DNA of 64,000 nt from Cloeon dipterum (GCF_949628265.1 NC_088786.1:40135681-40199680), one strand, 5' to 3'; numbered from the stretch's first letter, positions 20,610 to 31,630 are shown. Made by a program: numbers and translations. Notes: a model not told the origin generated them from the sequence alone.

Positions 20610-21359
20610 AGATTTCAATTAATTTGATTCGAAAATAAAATAGTTGAAATAATTAGTTGTCTTTATTTCACTTTTTGAAATGTATAGAGATATTTGCATA
20701 AAAGTTGTGAAGTGTATAGTTTAGTGTTTCAGAATTTTCCGAGAATAAAATGAAAACTAATGCGTAAAAATGGCTCCATTCGGGGCTTAATCAAGAAATC
20801 AGCAGAGAGCGACACAGCAGTGGATTTTGGCACGTCAGGGAGCAGCCTCAGTTCTGCTTTCTGCTTAATTCGATTGAATGGAAGTCAAAAATAGAAACTT
20901 TAAGGTTTGAGGTGGAGGGTAAACACCCCGAAACCCTTCAGTTGGTTAGGGAAGGTGAAGATGAGTTCATCTTCATAATCGGTACATGAAAACCTTCAGA
21001 GCGGCATTTTTGCAATGGTGGTCGCAATTTTTAAAATAAAACTGGCGGCTGCGCTGGCTCAAAATTTGAGTAAAAGCGGCTCGCTCAGACCTCTACCTGC
21101 TAGGGATGCCACATGTGACAATTGACGCAATAGCTTTTCATTTTCACTAAAGCTAGGGTTGTGTTGGGCAAAAATATCTGCGAAATGTAATTCAATTACC
21201 CTGATTTAACAGTAAAATGCCCGCATCAAGAACAAAACACTCGGGAAATTCATAATTTAAAGAAAAATCAGCTGGCAACCCTAGCTCCCATGCTCACAAG
21301 CGCCACCATGCTGAACAAGCCGTAACTAGAAGGTGTATTTGTTTACATCTCCTCTCGCT

Positions 21360-21425
21360 TTCGAAGAGTCGTGTGTGTGTTCGATACCCTGTCATCAAAT
21401 TGTCCGAATTCGACAAAATTAAAGG
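21360..21425 (+). promoter_or_regulatory. Orphan copy of the F/G 5' exon
   Basis: CTTTCGAAGAGTCGTGTGTG, then CCTGTCATCAAAT, then GACAAAATTAAAG followed by GTGAGA. It is nearly identical to 23033-23100 upstream of G, but no start codon or paralogous coding exon follows before the next block copy. Confidence 0.5.
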
Positions 21426-21789
21426 TGAGACTGTCAATTTAACTTGGTAAAATTAACTCAATTAAGCCTCAGTGATTAATATAAACGAGTATCCGGGTTC
21501 CTGTGGCGTCAAATATCGGCAGATGGAATCAAAATCTTCGCAATTCTAAACACCACGTGCTTTTGCATACGAGATAAAATACAAATAGTCCGCACAGCCC
21601 CAGACTTTTATTTTCCCATGTTAAAATTTTCGTTAGCGGCTCTTTGTTTGAATTAATGCAGCCATCTGGGCCTAAATTGGTAAATGAAGGCGCTAGTGTT
21701 AATCGAAATCATGAGCGCAGGAGTTAAAACAAGCCATAAATTCAAGTCCGAAAAGAGTCCCTTTTTGCCTGACCAGAAAGATTCAAGGT

Positions 21790-21918
21790 GAGCAGTCACG
21801 TGACTCAATCCCTCCATCTCATTGGCTAAGAGTCTCTTGTCTCGTTGCTAACTCCTTTCCATACTCCCGTGCCTGCTCTTGGCCAATGAAGAGGCGGGAT
21901 TGAGTCACGTGACTGCTC
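21790..21918. repeat. Palindrome with CACGTG and CCAAT boxes, copy 1
   Basis: Perfect 23-bp inverted arms (GAGCAGTCACGTGACTCAAT plus CCC) at 21790-21812 and 21896-21918. Inside are an ATTGGC on the left and a GCCAAT on the right, nearly symmetrical. It could be a small MITE or a symmetric regulatory element binding E-box and CCAAT factors. The duplicate at 23600-23737 keeps the structure with a few changes. Confidence 0.7.
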
Positions 21919-22099
21919 AGCTTCACTGCTCTCTCGCTGGGTGTGTGCTGATGTCTCTACTGTCGCCTGTTGCAGCTGTTGTGTTAACATATGTCATTAT
22001 TTGTTGTTATTTTTTACAAACAGCTGATTACGCCTGTGTTTGGCGAATCAACCATTACTGAATATTTCCACGCTTAGGCACGCAGGGAACACAAATTAA

Positions 22100-22540
22100 A
22101 GAGGAGAGCAGTGCTGGCCGTTGGCGTGCTCTCATTTTCATTCGACAGCTCCTTTCTCTTTTATTATAAATATTTTTATTTAATTGGCTATCGCAAATTT
22201 TGATATTTGTAAATTTTTTGAATACACCGAATTCCATATCAAAACTTGAATTTTTGTTTTGTGTTTTCGGTTGAAATGATCGTGTACAATTAAAAGGCAT
22301 TTAATGAATTCGAGTGATTTTTTTTAGAAATTAACCTCTCCAGCAAAACTTTATGTCAAAAATGCAATTTTTGGTGTCGAGGACACGTAATTAAATTACA
22401 AACTGAAATTGGTACGGTATACACGACAAGAAGCTTAACTAAGAGAATATTTATCATAAAATTACCTTTAGTGAAATTGCATTCCAATTGCAAGTAAACT
22501 ACTACTTAATGGGCTAAAAACGAGGAATTTTACAAAGAAA
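22100..22540. other. Intergenic, no gene seen
   Basis: AT-rich linker between the two copies of the F/G upstream block. I see no frame, RNA or repeat in it that I can support. Confidence 0.45.
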
Positions 22541-23930
22541 TCAGAAGCAGAGGGGCTTGGCACGTCAGAGAACCGCCCCCATTCTGCTTGGCTCGTTGTA
22601 AAAGTCAAAAGGATGCTGTTAATCTGCGGCACCCTGGAAACTGCAAACAAAGGAATCTGATAGGTGGCAGTGTTTGAAGTAAAATAATTTTATTGTGTTT
22701 AGTAAGAAGTAAAGTTATAAATTTACCCGCCCCATCTATCGGGAAAACCATTAATGAAAACCACCCAGGCAATCACATCATCTGCTAGGGATGCCAGATG
22801 TGACAGTTCGCAAAAAAAATATTATCATTAAGGTTAGAATCGTGTTGGTCCCGAAAACCTGATTAATATAATTGAATTCCTGGAGTTTGAAAGAAGAATG
22901 CCTGTTTCCGGAATAAAATGCATAGAAAACGCCAACTCTACATACCAATCAGTTGGCAACCATAGCTCCAATGCTCGCCAGCGCCACCGAGTCGTAACTA
23001 GAAGGTTTGTTTGTTTACATCTCCTCTCGCTCTCGAAAGAGTCGTGTGTGTGCGTTCGCTGCCCTGTCTTCAAATTACCCGAATTCGACAAAATTCAAGG
23101 TAAGATTGTAGTTTAACTTGATAAAATTAATTCAGCGAAGCCTTAGAGATTAATATAAACGAGTATCCGGGTTCCTGTGGCGTCAAATATCGGCAGATGG
23201 AATCAAAATCTTCGCGATTCTAAACACCACGTGCTCTTGCCAACGAAATAAATACTAAAATTTTGATTATTCTGGTTAATTTACGACTTCAATCGCGGTT
23301 TGCCTTTGTTCTTTAAACAATATAATAGAAAAATAACGTAAATCTCGAGAGCCAAATGCAAAAATTAGCACGGAACACAGAAATATTTGAGAAAAATCTG
23401 AGTACGCACCGCCCCAGACATTTATTTTCCCTTGTTAAAATTTTCGTTAGCGGCTCTTTGTTTGAATTAATGGAGCAATCTGGACCTAAATTGGTAAATA
23501 AAGGCGCTAGTGTTAAGTTGAAATCATGAGCGCAGGAGTTAAAACAAGCCATAAATTCACGTCCAAAAAGTGTCCCTTTATGCCTGACCAGAAAGATTGA
23601 AGCTAAGCAGTCACGTGATTCAATCCCTCAATCTCATTGGCTAAGAGTCTCTTGTCTCATTGCTAACTCCTTTCCATACTCCCGTGCCTGCTCTTGGCTA
23701 ATGAGAAGGCGGGATTGAGTCACGTGACTGATCAGCTACACTTCTCTCTCGCTGGCTATGTGCAGATGTCTCCACAGTCGCCTGCTCCAGCTGTTGTGAC
23801 AACATGCTTTTAGTTGTTATTTTCATACAAACAGCTGATTACGCCTGTAGCCTGTATTTGGCGAATCAACCATTACTAAATATTACACGTTTAAAGTACG
23901 TAGGCAACTAAAACTAGAGAGGAGAGCAGT
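22540..23930 (+). repeat. Upstream block, copy 2, leading to G
   Basis: Direct duplicate of 20800-22100 with the same order: GGCACGTCAG segment, CTAGGGATGCC, 5' exon (about 23033-23100, ending in CAAG then GTAAGA), GTATCCGGGTTCC, ACACCACGTGCT, palindrome. About 140 bp at 23245-23400 is absent from copy 1. Gene G starts 330 bp after it. Confidence 0.72.
23600..23737. repeat. Palindrome with CACGTG and CCAAT boxes, copy 2
   Basis: The inverted arms AGCAGTCACGTGATTCAATC and GATTGAGTCACGTGACTG bracket ATTGGC and a changed right-hand box (GGCTAAT for GGCCAAT). CACGTG survives in both arms. It lies between the presumed 5' exon and the first coding exon of G, so it would be intronic if transcription starts at 23033. 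Confidence 0.65.
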
Positions 23931-24263
23931 GCAATTTTTTTCGATAAAATAAGCATAAATTGTTGGATGGAATTCAATATTTTTGTGAGGAAACATCATG
24001 CCTTAAAATCAGTGTTAGGTTCTTGAAGATTTACCTTAACAAACATTTGTTATACAATTCCTATAAAATAAGAAGCACTAAATAGATATTGAGATTTTGT
24101 CATTACGGGTAAAATTTGAATGACAGTTCAAATAGTTCAAAAAAGGTAGCACAACGAATTTGAGAGAAGCAAAAATCATATAACTATAACAAAAATTTAG
24201 GTTTATTTATTCATTGAATCTACTGAAATTGGAAGTTAATCAAAATGCAATTTAATATTCCAG
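23931..24263. other. End of G first intron
   Basis: AT-rich sequence ending in the acceptor AATATTCCAG immediately before ATGAGCGG. No separate feature is seen. Confidence 0.45.
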
Positions 24264-25773
24264 ATGAGCGGTAACGACTCCCTGAGATTCATCCCTGCTT
24301 TTCTTTCCTTTGAAGAGTCAGCAATCGACGCAATCGTCAAAAATATTGGAAGCTACACAGACCTAATTCAGAATAAAATTCGTATTAAAAATTAATTTAT
24401 TGTTTGAGAGTTATTCTAATAATTATCAAATTTTAGTTCCTCCCGTGCGCAAACTAGTGTTTGATAGAGCAATGGAAAGGATAAAAGATATTGGAGAAGA
24501 CCAAGTCTGGGCTGCACTTCCCTATCTTGACCAGCACAGGACGACTGAAAGTTTCTCAACCAGAGATTTTGCAAGCATTTTCACCTTGAAGGGGAAAACA
24601 GGAGAGATATCTGAGGGTCGTGTATCGATGGAAGAGGCAAAATTCATAGCTACGGTGCAAAAATTCAATTTTAAATATTACTTTTATGATTTAGTTCCTC
24701 GAATACCTGGTTGAATTTGTTCCAAACCTGCAACAGCTCGAAATTGATGACCCAAGGGCGCCGGAGGAAAGGGACATTTACACAAAAATACAACTGCAAC
24801 CACTCGCTACTGACCTGCTCTTGAAAATGGAAAATTTAACTCAACTCTACATCAACGGTGTCCACATCCAATTTTTGGGATTTTTGAGCATGTGTAGAGA
24901 AGGTCGAAATTTGCAGTATATTCAGGCGAAGAATATTTTGGTCGATATACCAATATGTTCCATGAAAAAGGTTCTGGAGACGCTCGATCCCAAGTTTGAT
25001 CACCAAGAGTATACTGCATGGAAATTTCCTCGCGAAATTTGGATAACCTTGAACAGGACTATCACACCTTATCGAAAAGCTCGTGTCATTCTTTCGAATG
25101 ACTTCCTTGATCTGGTCCCGTCAACTTTGACAGAACTACACGTAATTATTATTTTGTCCACCTGTAGACCTTTTTTTCATTCCCGTGTTTTATTTTTATA
25201 GATTTCCTCCTGGAAACCTGCAGACATACAGAGCGAAAGAGACTGTTTTCTGCGCAACCTGTGCAGAGTAGGGGGATCTTTGAAACTTCTTTTCCTCGAA
25301 ATAGCGCCAGAAATGAATATCACGTTCAAACAGATCTTTGAACACTGCCGTGAATTGGAATCCCTTCACATACAAAACTCCTATGTGAATCATGATGAAC
25401 CGATCGCTTCTTTTGGCAAATTGACACATTTTAGGTGGTATGACCGGTAAGATATATATTTTTAAACAAAGGAATATGGAACTGATTTTATTATTTGATT
25501 TACAGAGATTCGGTTGGCACCGCTCATCTTGACAGAATTTTTCTTGCGCCGCTTCTTGTACACATTGATATCTTTTCCTCAAAATTAGATTTGGGTGACA
25601 GCGAGTCACTTTTAAAGCAGATAAGAAATCGTACGATATTGACCGAATTGACTTACATTCGGATTCATTATTTCGCCCATCAAGTACAAGGCAAATTCAA
25701 TGTAGAAGAATTGCACGAATTGGGTGATGAACTGCAATCTAGTGGCGTTGAAACAGTTGAGATACAGGAATAA
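24264..25773 (+). CDS. G: five-exon protein of unrecognised family, paralogue of F
   Basis: Exons 24264-24381, 24437-24636, 24695-25141, 25202-25446 and 25506-25773 give 425 residues with no stop. The N-terminus reads M-S-G-N-D-S-L-R-F-I-P and continues into E-E-S-A-I-D-A-I-V-K-N-I. It shares the F blocks D-Q-V-W-A-A-L-P-Y-L-D-Q-H-R-T-T, L-L-L-K-M-E-N-L-T and L-S-N-D-F-L-D-L-V-P. The second intron begins GC (GAAGAG then GCAAAA) where F has GT: a GC-AG intron, required to keep the frame. The last exon resembles one repeat of a Leu-rich array (L-L-V-H-I-D-I..L-D-L-G). Probably cytoplasmic or nuclear; function unknown. No stop or frameshift is seen, and its start is cleaner than F's. Confidence 0.8.
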
Positions 25774-26916
25774 GGTTCAGTTCAACTTAAAAACAGTAAT
25801 GGCTAAATGGTTATACTACGTAGTACTGTATGCATAATAAACAGATAAGCTTCACTCGATTAATTTGGAATTATGAATAACAGGTAAAAAAGAAGAATGA
25901 AATAAATGTATTATTGTGTATTGTTCAGCTTATCACTTGGCCTATGGGTATGGTCCCAGAAGGCCTTTTGCTCTGTCGTGGCCATCTTTTTGCCTTCCAT
26001 TACGGATACGGACATATTTTCCCTGGAGAGGTGTGAACAGCTTCTTGGACAAGCCGAGCCATTAAAGCTGATCTGCATTTCTCTGTCATTGGGAAGTATG
26101 TATATTTGTAATTCACCTTTAAATATTGAATATAATTTGGAAATAAATTAAAATTGAAAAAATATTCAAGATGATACACATTTGCTTATTTTATTATTTG
26201 AACTCCATACATTTAAATGAGTTTTATGATTTCCATAATCGATTAAAATAGTTGGTTTAAATTTTACTTAAAATTTTAACTGCTATGATTTTTTGCTTAA
26301 AAAAAATTAGTTTTGTTTAATAATTTACGAATAAAATGGGAAAATTACACTACGACATATGAGGATAATTAAATAAAATTATGTCAAGAGATTATACTAT
26401 TCATTTTGCTAAATAATTGAATTTTCCCACGTTACGTTTACAATGTATCTTGAAGCACATAGATTAATTATATGCATAATGAGATTAAAAAGAGTTCAGC
26501 ATCAGAGACCACGGGGGTGTGAAACTATTAACGTCATCACTCTGCCGTTCCAAAGTTTCATTTAGGGTGGTAAAAAGCAGTAAACAACTTGCCGCCAGAA
26601 TTGAAGGACTGCACGGTGGAAAATAATTCCCAAAGCTCTGCAAAGGCTACCTGTGGCGAGTGCATTACGATAATAATTAGCGTGTGATTAACAATGTGAT
26701 TTGTGGCTCAATGCGGTGCGAGATAACTTTTGTTTTCAAGCGTTTTTGCAGTTTTCTGCTAGCAATTGTTTGCCCATTCTTGCCATGTCTTAATTTGACG
26801 TATTTAAATTTTGTAGTAAGAATAAACAATAATTATAATAACACCGATTTTAAATTTCTCGCAGAGATTACCCTGTAACATTCTTTAACAATTTTGATTT
26901 GCCTTTGTTCTAATTC
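25774..26916. other. Intergenic, no gene seen
   Basis: The first 130 bp hold the G 3' UTR (AATAAA-like ATAATAAACAG near 25835). The rest is AT-rich with only short frames. I see no repeat partner inside the window. Confidence 0.5.
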
Positions 26917-26924
26917 GAATTTAA

Positions 26925-26995
26925 CATAGGCGATCGGTGGATTTCAATACACCTCAAGTGGCAGTGGCCAATATCGTGGAAAAAACCGGAAAAAA

Positions 26996-27041
<46 letters not shown>

Positions 27042-27426
27042 TCACAGAAAAAAATTTTCACTATGAGTATCAAAATGCGGCTCTCAAATTGATAATGCAA
27101 CTTTGAGTCTCACAGTGAGTATTAAAGGCGTCCGGACGCTTCTCGTACTCACTGTGATGACCAAACACTCGTTCTCAGTTGATAATGAAGCGAGCGAGCA
27201 TTTTGGTCATCACAGTGAGTACGAGAAGCCGCCGACCGCTTTTGATACTCACTGTGATGACCAAATCGCTCGCTCGCTTCAGTATCAACTATATATATAT
27301 ATATATGTATATAGCAAACAAAGGGAAATTTGGACAGGAAAATTGAAATTTAGGAATTTTTCCTTCCTGCCTCCTTTGGACACCTCAAGTGACCCTTGAC
27401 CCACTTACATGCACCGATCGCCTATG
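26925..27426. mobile_element. hAT-like MITE with 8-bp target duplication
   Basis: The 15-bp terminal inverted repeats are perfect (CATAGGCGATCGGTG at 26925-26939 and its complement at 27412-27426). GAATTTAA lies immediately outside on both sides (26917-26924 and 27427-27434). An 8-bp duplication with CA-starting ends fits the hAT superfamily. The interior has no transposase. It carries a (TA)n run at about 26999-27036, a nested hairpin at 27057-27290 and a second short (TA)n. Sub-terminal CACCTCAAGTG occurs inverted at both ends. Confidence 0.88.
27057..27292. repeat. Nested hairpin inside the hAT-like MITE
   Basis: Two segments are inverted copies, each with a TCTCGTACTCACTGTGATGA stretch and an ATTTGGTCATCACAG-type stretch, and with GCGAGCGAG in the loop-side parts. 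The hairpin is flanked on both sides by TATATATA, so it may be a second element that inserted into the TA microsatellite of the first. Confidence 0.6.
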
Positions 27427-27479
27427 GAATTTAATATTATTAGTCAAAGTATGCAGCTGGCTAGCACTCAAGGATTAGT

Positions 27480-28010
27480 GGCGCAGGTTGCCAATCTGAA
27501 ACTTCTGGGGGCGTTTGTGCATCTATTGTCTTTCCCACACCCCGTGACCATATCAAAAGGGCGGAGAAGCAGGCTACATTTAGCAAAATGACAACCAAAT
27601 CTAAGGGAATGAAGCGTTGGTGAGGAGAAGATAGATGTATTTTGTACAACGGGAACTGTCGTTTTTCAGAAATGAGAACCATTTAAAATAAAATGACTTG
27701 AACTTTTGATTACTCCTCGGTGTATTTTCATCCAGGCAAAAGTGAAAGTTTATATTAATTAATTCATTTATGGAAATTGCTAACTTTTTTCATCTTTTTC
27801 CCCATGAATGCTAAAATGTTTTTTAAATAACTCTACAATTCTTTCTTGAGAACGAATAAGAGAATAGTGAAGAGTTCTTATTATTTATTTGCAATTTGAA
27901 AAAAATGAAAAATGTCGTAAATATATCGCATTCCATTTCTTTGGTTGAATACGCTTTATTCCCATCTCTAGATTATTCGAGTTTGTCGCCTTACACGCAA
28001 AGAAGCTATG
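27480..28010 (-). repeat. Orphan copy of the gene B upstream flank
   Basis: Inverted match to about 13015-13390: CACACCCCGTGACCATATC, GGGCGGAGAAGC and TTGAATACGCTTTATTCCCA with TCTCTAG..CGAGTTTG. No B-type first exon follows at the expected place, so the gene portion has been lost or was never copied. Confidence 0.6.
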
Positions 28011-28873
28011 CATTTAATTTCTTTTAACATAGAGAGAAATATTTGAGTTGCAACATTTATAGGATTTGAACAGGAGTTAAAAGGAAGGCGCCTCATTGTT
28101 GCCTCATTGTCTTAAATTAAATTCCAATAAAAATAACCTAAATAATAACAGGTAAGTTGAATCTTGCTGAGATATAATAGACGTCTGAGAGTGAGATACA
28201 AAGAAACGATGCTGGCTGTTTTTTGCCTACTGCCAAGATTCGTTGATGGCATATAGGAATATATCTGCAATTCCCTGGAATATGATTTTCTTTGTGTAGT
28301 GACGTCAGGTGTGCTGATTTCCAAAAGTTGTGACACACTATAGTTTAAGGAGTAAATTAATGGTTATTTCCATAAAATTTCTCAAAAAAGATACAGCAAT
28401 AAGAAAATTACACTCTTCAAATTGTAATTAAATTATAATTCTAAATCTGATTTGCACCCAAGCTCTCAAGTGCATCCTCTTGAATTAGGTAGTTTTTCTT
28501 CGATTTGCCTTGATTGTTAGATTGCATTTGGGAATAAATAAAATAAAATATTTCGAAAGATATTTTCGCTTGCATTTTTTATATTTGTACATGAAAATAC
28601 TTCTCCTTAATCGTCAAAAATGGTTTGTACCATTGTTGCTACAGCTATAAGTATAGCATGGCATTTATCTTATTCAGCAATTTACAGAAAAAACTACACG
28701 CTAATTTTATTACTGAACCAAAATTGAAATGAACATATGAAATCTATATTTGTTATTACAAAAAACATGTGCACATGTGTCTCTATATAGAGATTGACCT
28801 AAAAACTAAATTTTCTTCATTTACTTTCCGAACATGTTGGAATAAAGTTGAATTGTGGGTTATTATGAAGTCA
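28011..28873. other. Intergenic plus C1 3' UTR
   Basis: 28011-28430 has no visible gene. From about 28430 to 28873 the sequence matches the region downstream of C4 (54830-55300): GCATCCTCTTGAATTAG, CGATTTGCCTTGATTGTTAG, ATATTTCGAAAGATATTTTC. It is the conserved downstream region of the C family, with the CACATGTGTCTCTATATAGAG box. Confidence 0.55.
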
Positions 28874-29678
28874 TCACTCTGCCGCTCCACGACATCTTCC
28901 ATAAAAGTTGTGCTGTTTAAGTCCAGCTACGGTCATTTCTTTACCACATGTGAGACATTTTTCAGTTTTGTGGTGGTCTTTGACATGAATTTTCATAAGT
29001 GCCTCTGAAGAAACATTCTGCTACATTTCAGGTCTTCACATTTGACAGTCTTCTTCGTATGTCTCCGTAGAACATGTGAATTCAAATGATCGTCTTTTTC
29101 TGTCGAGTAAGAACAATGTTCGCAGTGGATTTTCTTCGAAAGATGTGGGTCGTTTTTCTCGTGATCTTTTCTCCTTTGATCTGAGCCGAAATGGATCTTG
29201 CAACCAATGACAGTGCACTTTTTCCGCTGTAGTCCAATGTGATTCACATTAAAGTGACGGTAAATATTACCATGATAGTCCCTCTCGGGGCATTCGCCGC
29301 AATTACCAGGACAATAAGATTTTTTCTTTGGATTGGCTCCCTGGGTTTCCTTGGCGCGGTCGTCGCTCCTCTTCAAATTCCGACCTTTGCTTCTCTCTGA
29401 TGAAGGTCCTGGAATAGGATTTTCCTCAGCAGAAGTTTTTACTAATTCAGAGCTCTGCTGGGATCCAGATTCCTCGGCAGTTTCCTGCGGAGTATCTTCA
29501 TTGTGTTCACGCTCTCCTTGCCCCAATCCAACTGTTTCTTCATCTGCAGACGAGCTGATTAAATAAAACGAAGAAATTTAATTCCGTTTCTGATAAAAGT
29601 TATATAAATTCTGTACCTGCTGTTTTCCGGTGAATTTTGAATAATTCTTCGCTTCGGCTGCCCTTTAACGCGTGGCAT
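28874..29678 (-). pseudogene. C1: C2H2 zinc-finger gene with a 1-nt deletion
   Basis: Exon 1 29678-29617 (62 nt, starts M-P-R-V-K-G-Q-P) and exon 2 from 29554. It has the acidic Ser-rich start (S-S-A-D-E-E-T-V-G), the linker N-P-I-P-G-P-S-S and a basic stretch, but lacks the Ser/Thr/Asp segment between K-K-K-S and the first finger seen in C2 and C3. Fingers 1-3 are complete. In finger 4 one G is missing (ATGTTTCTTCAG against ATGTTTGCTTCAG), and the frame ends at 28993 after L-Q-R-H-L. Beyond the slip, codons for the rest of finger 4 and finger 5 are still open to the usual stop at 28874-28876. So this is a very recent loss, an allele, or a base-calling error. Finger 3 positions -1, 2, 3 and 6 are K, D, H and S. 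Confidence 0.8.
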
Positions 29679-30180
29679 GACAGCGGCAGTGAAAATTTGA
29701 AGGATCCACAACTCAAGCGATCCAGTCGAGTAAAGGAGAAGAACTGATAAAAGGAGAAGAGTGGCAGCAACGAGAATAATTCTTGGTATTTCCCACCAAT
29801 TTCTTTTTATTTCAAGAATATTTTACGAAAATTCGTCAATTCTGACATTCTCTCCGCACGCTGAATTCCAATCAGACAAAAGCGGTCGATATTCGAACAA
29901 TCCTTTTCTTTAATGACGCTGAATTACACGGCGAGTCTATTTAACTCTGGTTTTTGGAGTACAATAAATTGGAGCTGAGATGTTAACTTTTTAAATGCAA
30001 AATGCGATTTGTGACACAGCTCACTTTTTTCGGGGCCATATATTGGCCGCAGTTTGCGCCGATTCGGTGAGGCACACGTTTTACTGTATGTGATTTTCCA
30101 AAACTTTTGAAATTTTTTGGACTCACATTTTTTAAAAATCAAAATTGTCAATTACTTTTGCCTTGCACATCTCCGATTCT
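29679..30180 (-). promoter_or_regulatory. C1 5' flank, shared with C2 and C3
   Basis: The first roughly 130 bp (GACAGCGGCAGTGAAAATTT, GATCCACAACTCAAGCGATC, AAGAGTGGCAGCAACGAG) match the flanks of C2 and C3 and, more loosely, C4. About 29900-30170 (CATTTTGCATTTAAAAAGTT, TTGTGACACAGCTCACTTTT) also matches 59600-59900 behind C3. It probably contains the promoter; no core element is certain. Confidence 0.5.
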
Positions 30181-30850
30181 CCAGTCTAGGACAAAACATC
30201 GGCACTTTTCATTGACCGCGGTTCTACGATGTCCCGCTTTTAAGGACACCATAATGGATTTTTTTAGATGACGTTGAGACTTTTTTTATTTAAAACAATG
30301 GCAGTAAAAAACTTATCACTAAAAGTTCTTCATTTTATTTGGAATATTTATTTGCCGACGGGCCCTCCGTCCCTACACGCCCTCGGATCTTAAGTCTCAT
30401 GCTGGCGCCTCTCCGTCTAGAGTTGAGACGCCTTTTTGCTCTGCTTCTTTTTCATTTTTCGTGAATCAACCAGCCCGTTGGCTCGCATTGTTAAGGCACT
30501 CTCAGGAGTGTCAAAGCAATGAGAGGTATTTGAGAAGTTCGGAGATCTAATACTGGCTTCCCAAATCAGAGATGGCAAAAGGTGGTTAGTTTAGTGACTC
30601 GAAATGCTCAAATTGCTCAACGGGCTTCTTTGCACCTTTCCAGCATGCGTGATTGGGCTTCACGGGACGAATGTCTAGCGTTTCAATACAGTCCTCGGTG
30701 CGGAGGCAAGTGGCCCTTGAGTGGGCTGGGTCCCTGTGCGGCCTGTAGCGCCCATGTTATCCGTTCGATCGCGGTGTTATTGGCACTCGGAATTCAGCAT
30801 TCGTGCTAGAGTGCAGTGCGCGCCCTTCCCGGTCCTCCGGTCTTTGGACA
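30181..30850. other. GC-rich patch of unknown origin
   Basis: From about 30350 to 30850 the base composition is well above the AT-rich surroundings (for example GCCGACGGGCCCTCCGTCCC and GGCCCTTGAGTGGGCTGGGT). No frame longer than about 75 codons spans it, and I do not recognise it as rRNA, tRNA or a known gene. It ends where the candidate inverted-terminal element at 30851 starts. Confidence 0.45.
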
Positions 30851-31411
30851 CCCTGCCAAAAATCTTCATTAGCAAATATTACCAATGATATTTGAATCAT
30901 ACGCTTCATTGGAGTTAATATTAATAAATGATGAATGAAAAATGATAGCAACACAATAATGCAGCAACATTAAAAAATATTAAAAACAAATATAAATACT
31001 ATTATTTTCTTAATCTTGTTTTAATATTACACCAATGTTAATCCAATGATATCAGTGCGCATGCGTGAATGCGTGCGCATCCACGAGTCGCACACTCTGC
31101 CACTGTCCGCTGTCCGCCAACACCGCATCAAGAAACAAACACACCGAACGGATATTATAACGGCTACGCGGAATTTTCATGTTGTTCTTCGTTCTGCGAG
31201 TCGTTCGTCGCCTTCTGAGTTTAAAATACACCCATGTAAGGACCCTTGAAGTTATCAACACACAGCAGATATTACAGGTAAAGAGAATTATTCGTTTTTT
31301 ACTTTTGTTTTCATTCCAATTCGCGGTTACAAATTTTTACTGTTGCACGCAGTGAGAAAACGAGCCATAACTTTGATAAATCATCGAATTTTGATGCAAT
31401 TTTTCGTTGAC

Positions 31412-31630
31412 AGGCCGGGCGAGGATGGCTTTGACCCTGTGGAGCAGACCATGAACGAGCTGAAGAGGGACATTGAGCGGCTGCGCAAGAAGATGGCGAA
31501 GATCGTCAGCTTTGAGCCGGGCCGCTTTTCACGTCGCCGCCCAAGGACATCCACGACCCACGCCCGTTTATCTTGTGGACTTTTTCCCGCTTTTTCCCTT
31601 TATGTTTGCTGCCCTAATCGTCTTTTCTGA
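31412..31630 (+). CDS. Possible coiled-coil gene fragment
   Basis: After an acceptor-like TTTTTCGTTGACAG there is an open frame reading P-G-E-D-G-F-D-P-V-E-Q, then M-N-E-L-K-R-D-I-E-R-L-R-K-K-M, a heptad-like charged helix, then an Arg-rich part and a stop at 31630. A possible 5' exon with its own GTAAAG donor ends near 31278. The composition is GC-rich unlike the flanks. It may be one exon of a real gene, a captured fragment in the surrounding element, or chance. I do not recognise the protein. Confidence 0.3.
   Translation, partial: RPGEDGFDPVEQTMNELKRDIERLRKKMAKIVSFEPGRFSRRRPRTSTTHARLSCGLFPAFSLYVCCPNRLF

Larger units (their letters stand above)
20800..22100 (+). repeat. Upstream block, copy 1 (pair of 22540-23930)
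   Basis: A direct duplication. The matched landmarks are GGCACGTCAG..AGC, CTAGGGATGCCACATGTGAC, GTATCCGGGTTCCTGTGGCG, ACACCACGTGCT, TTAAAATTTTCGTTAGCGGC and the palindrome at 21790-21918. Offset between the copies is about 1.67 kb in the first part and 1.81 kb later, because copy 2 has about 140 bp extra at 23245-23400. No gene follows copy 1: its 5' exon (21360-21425) is an orphan. Confidence 0.75.

Noticed and set aside
30350..30850. GC-rich patch as rRNA or tRNA gene
   Set aside because: I could not match conserved rRNA cores or fold a tRNA cloverleaf with the usual A and B boxes.
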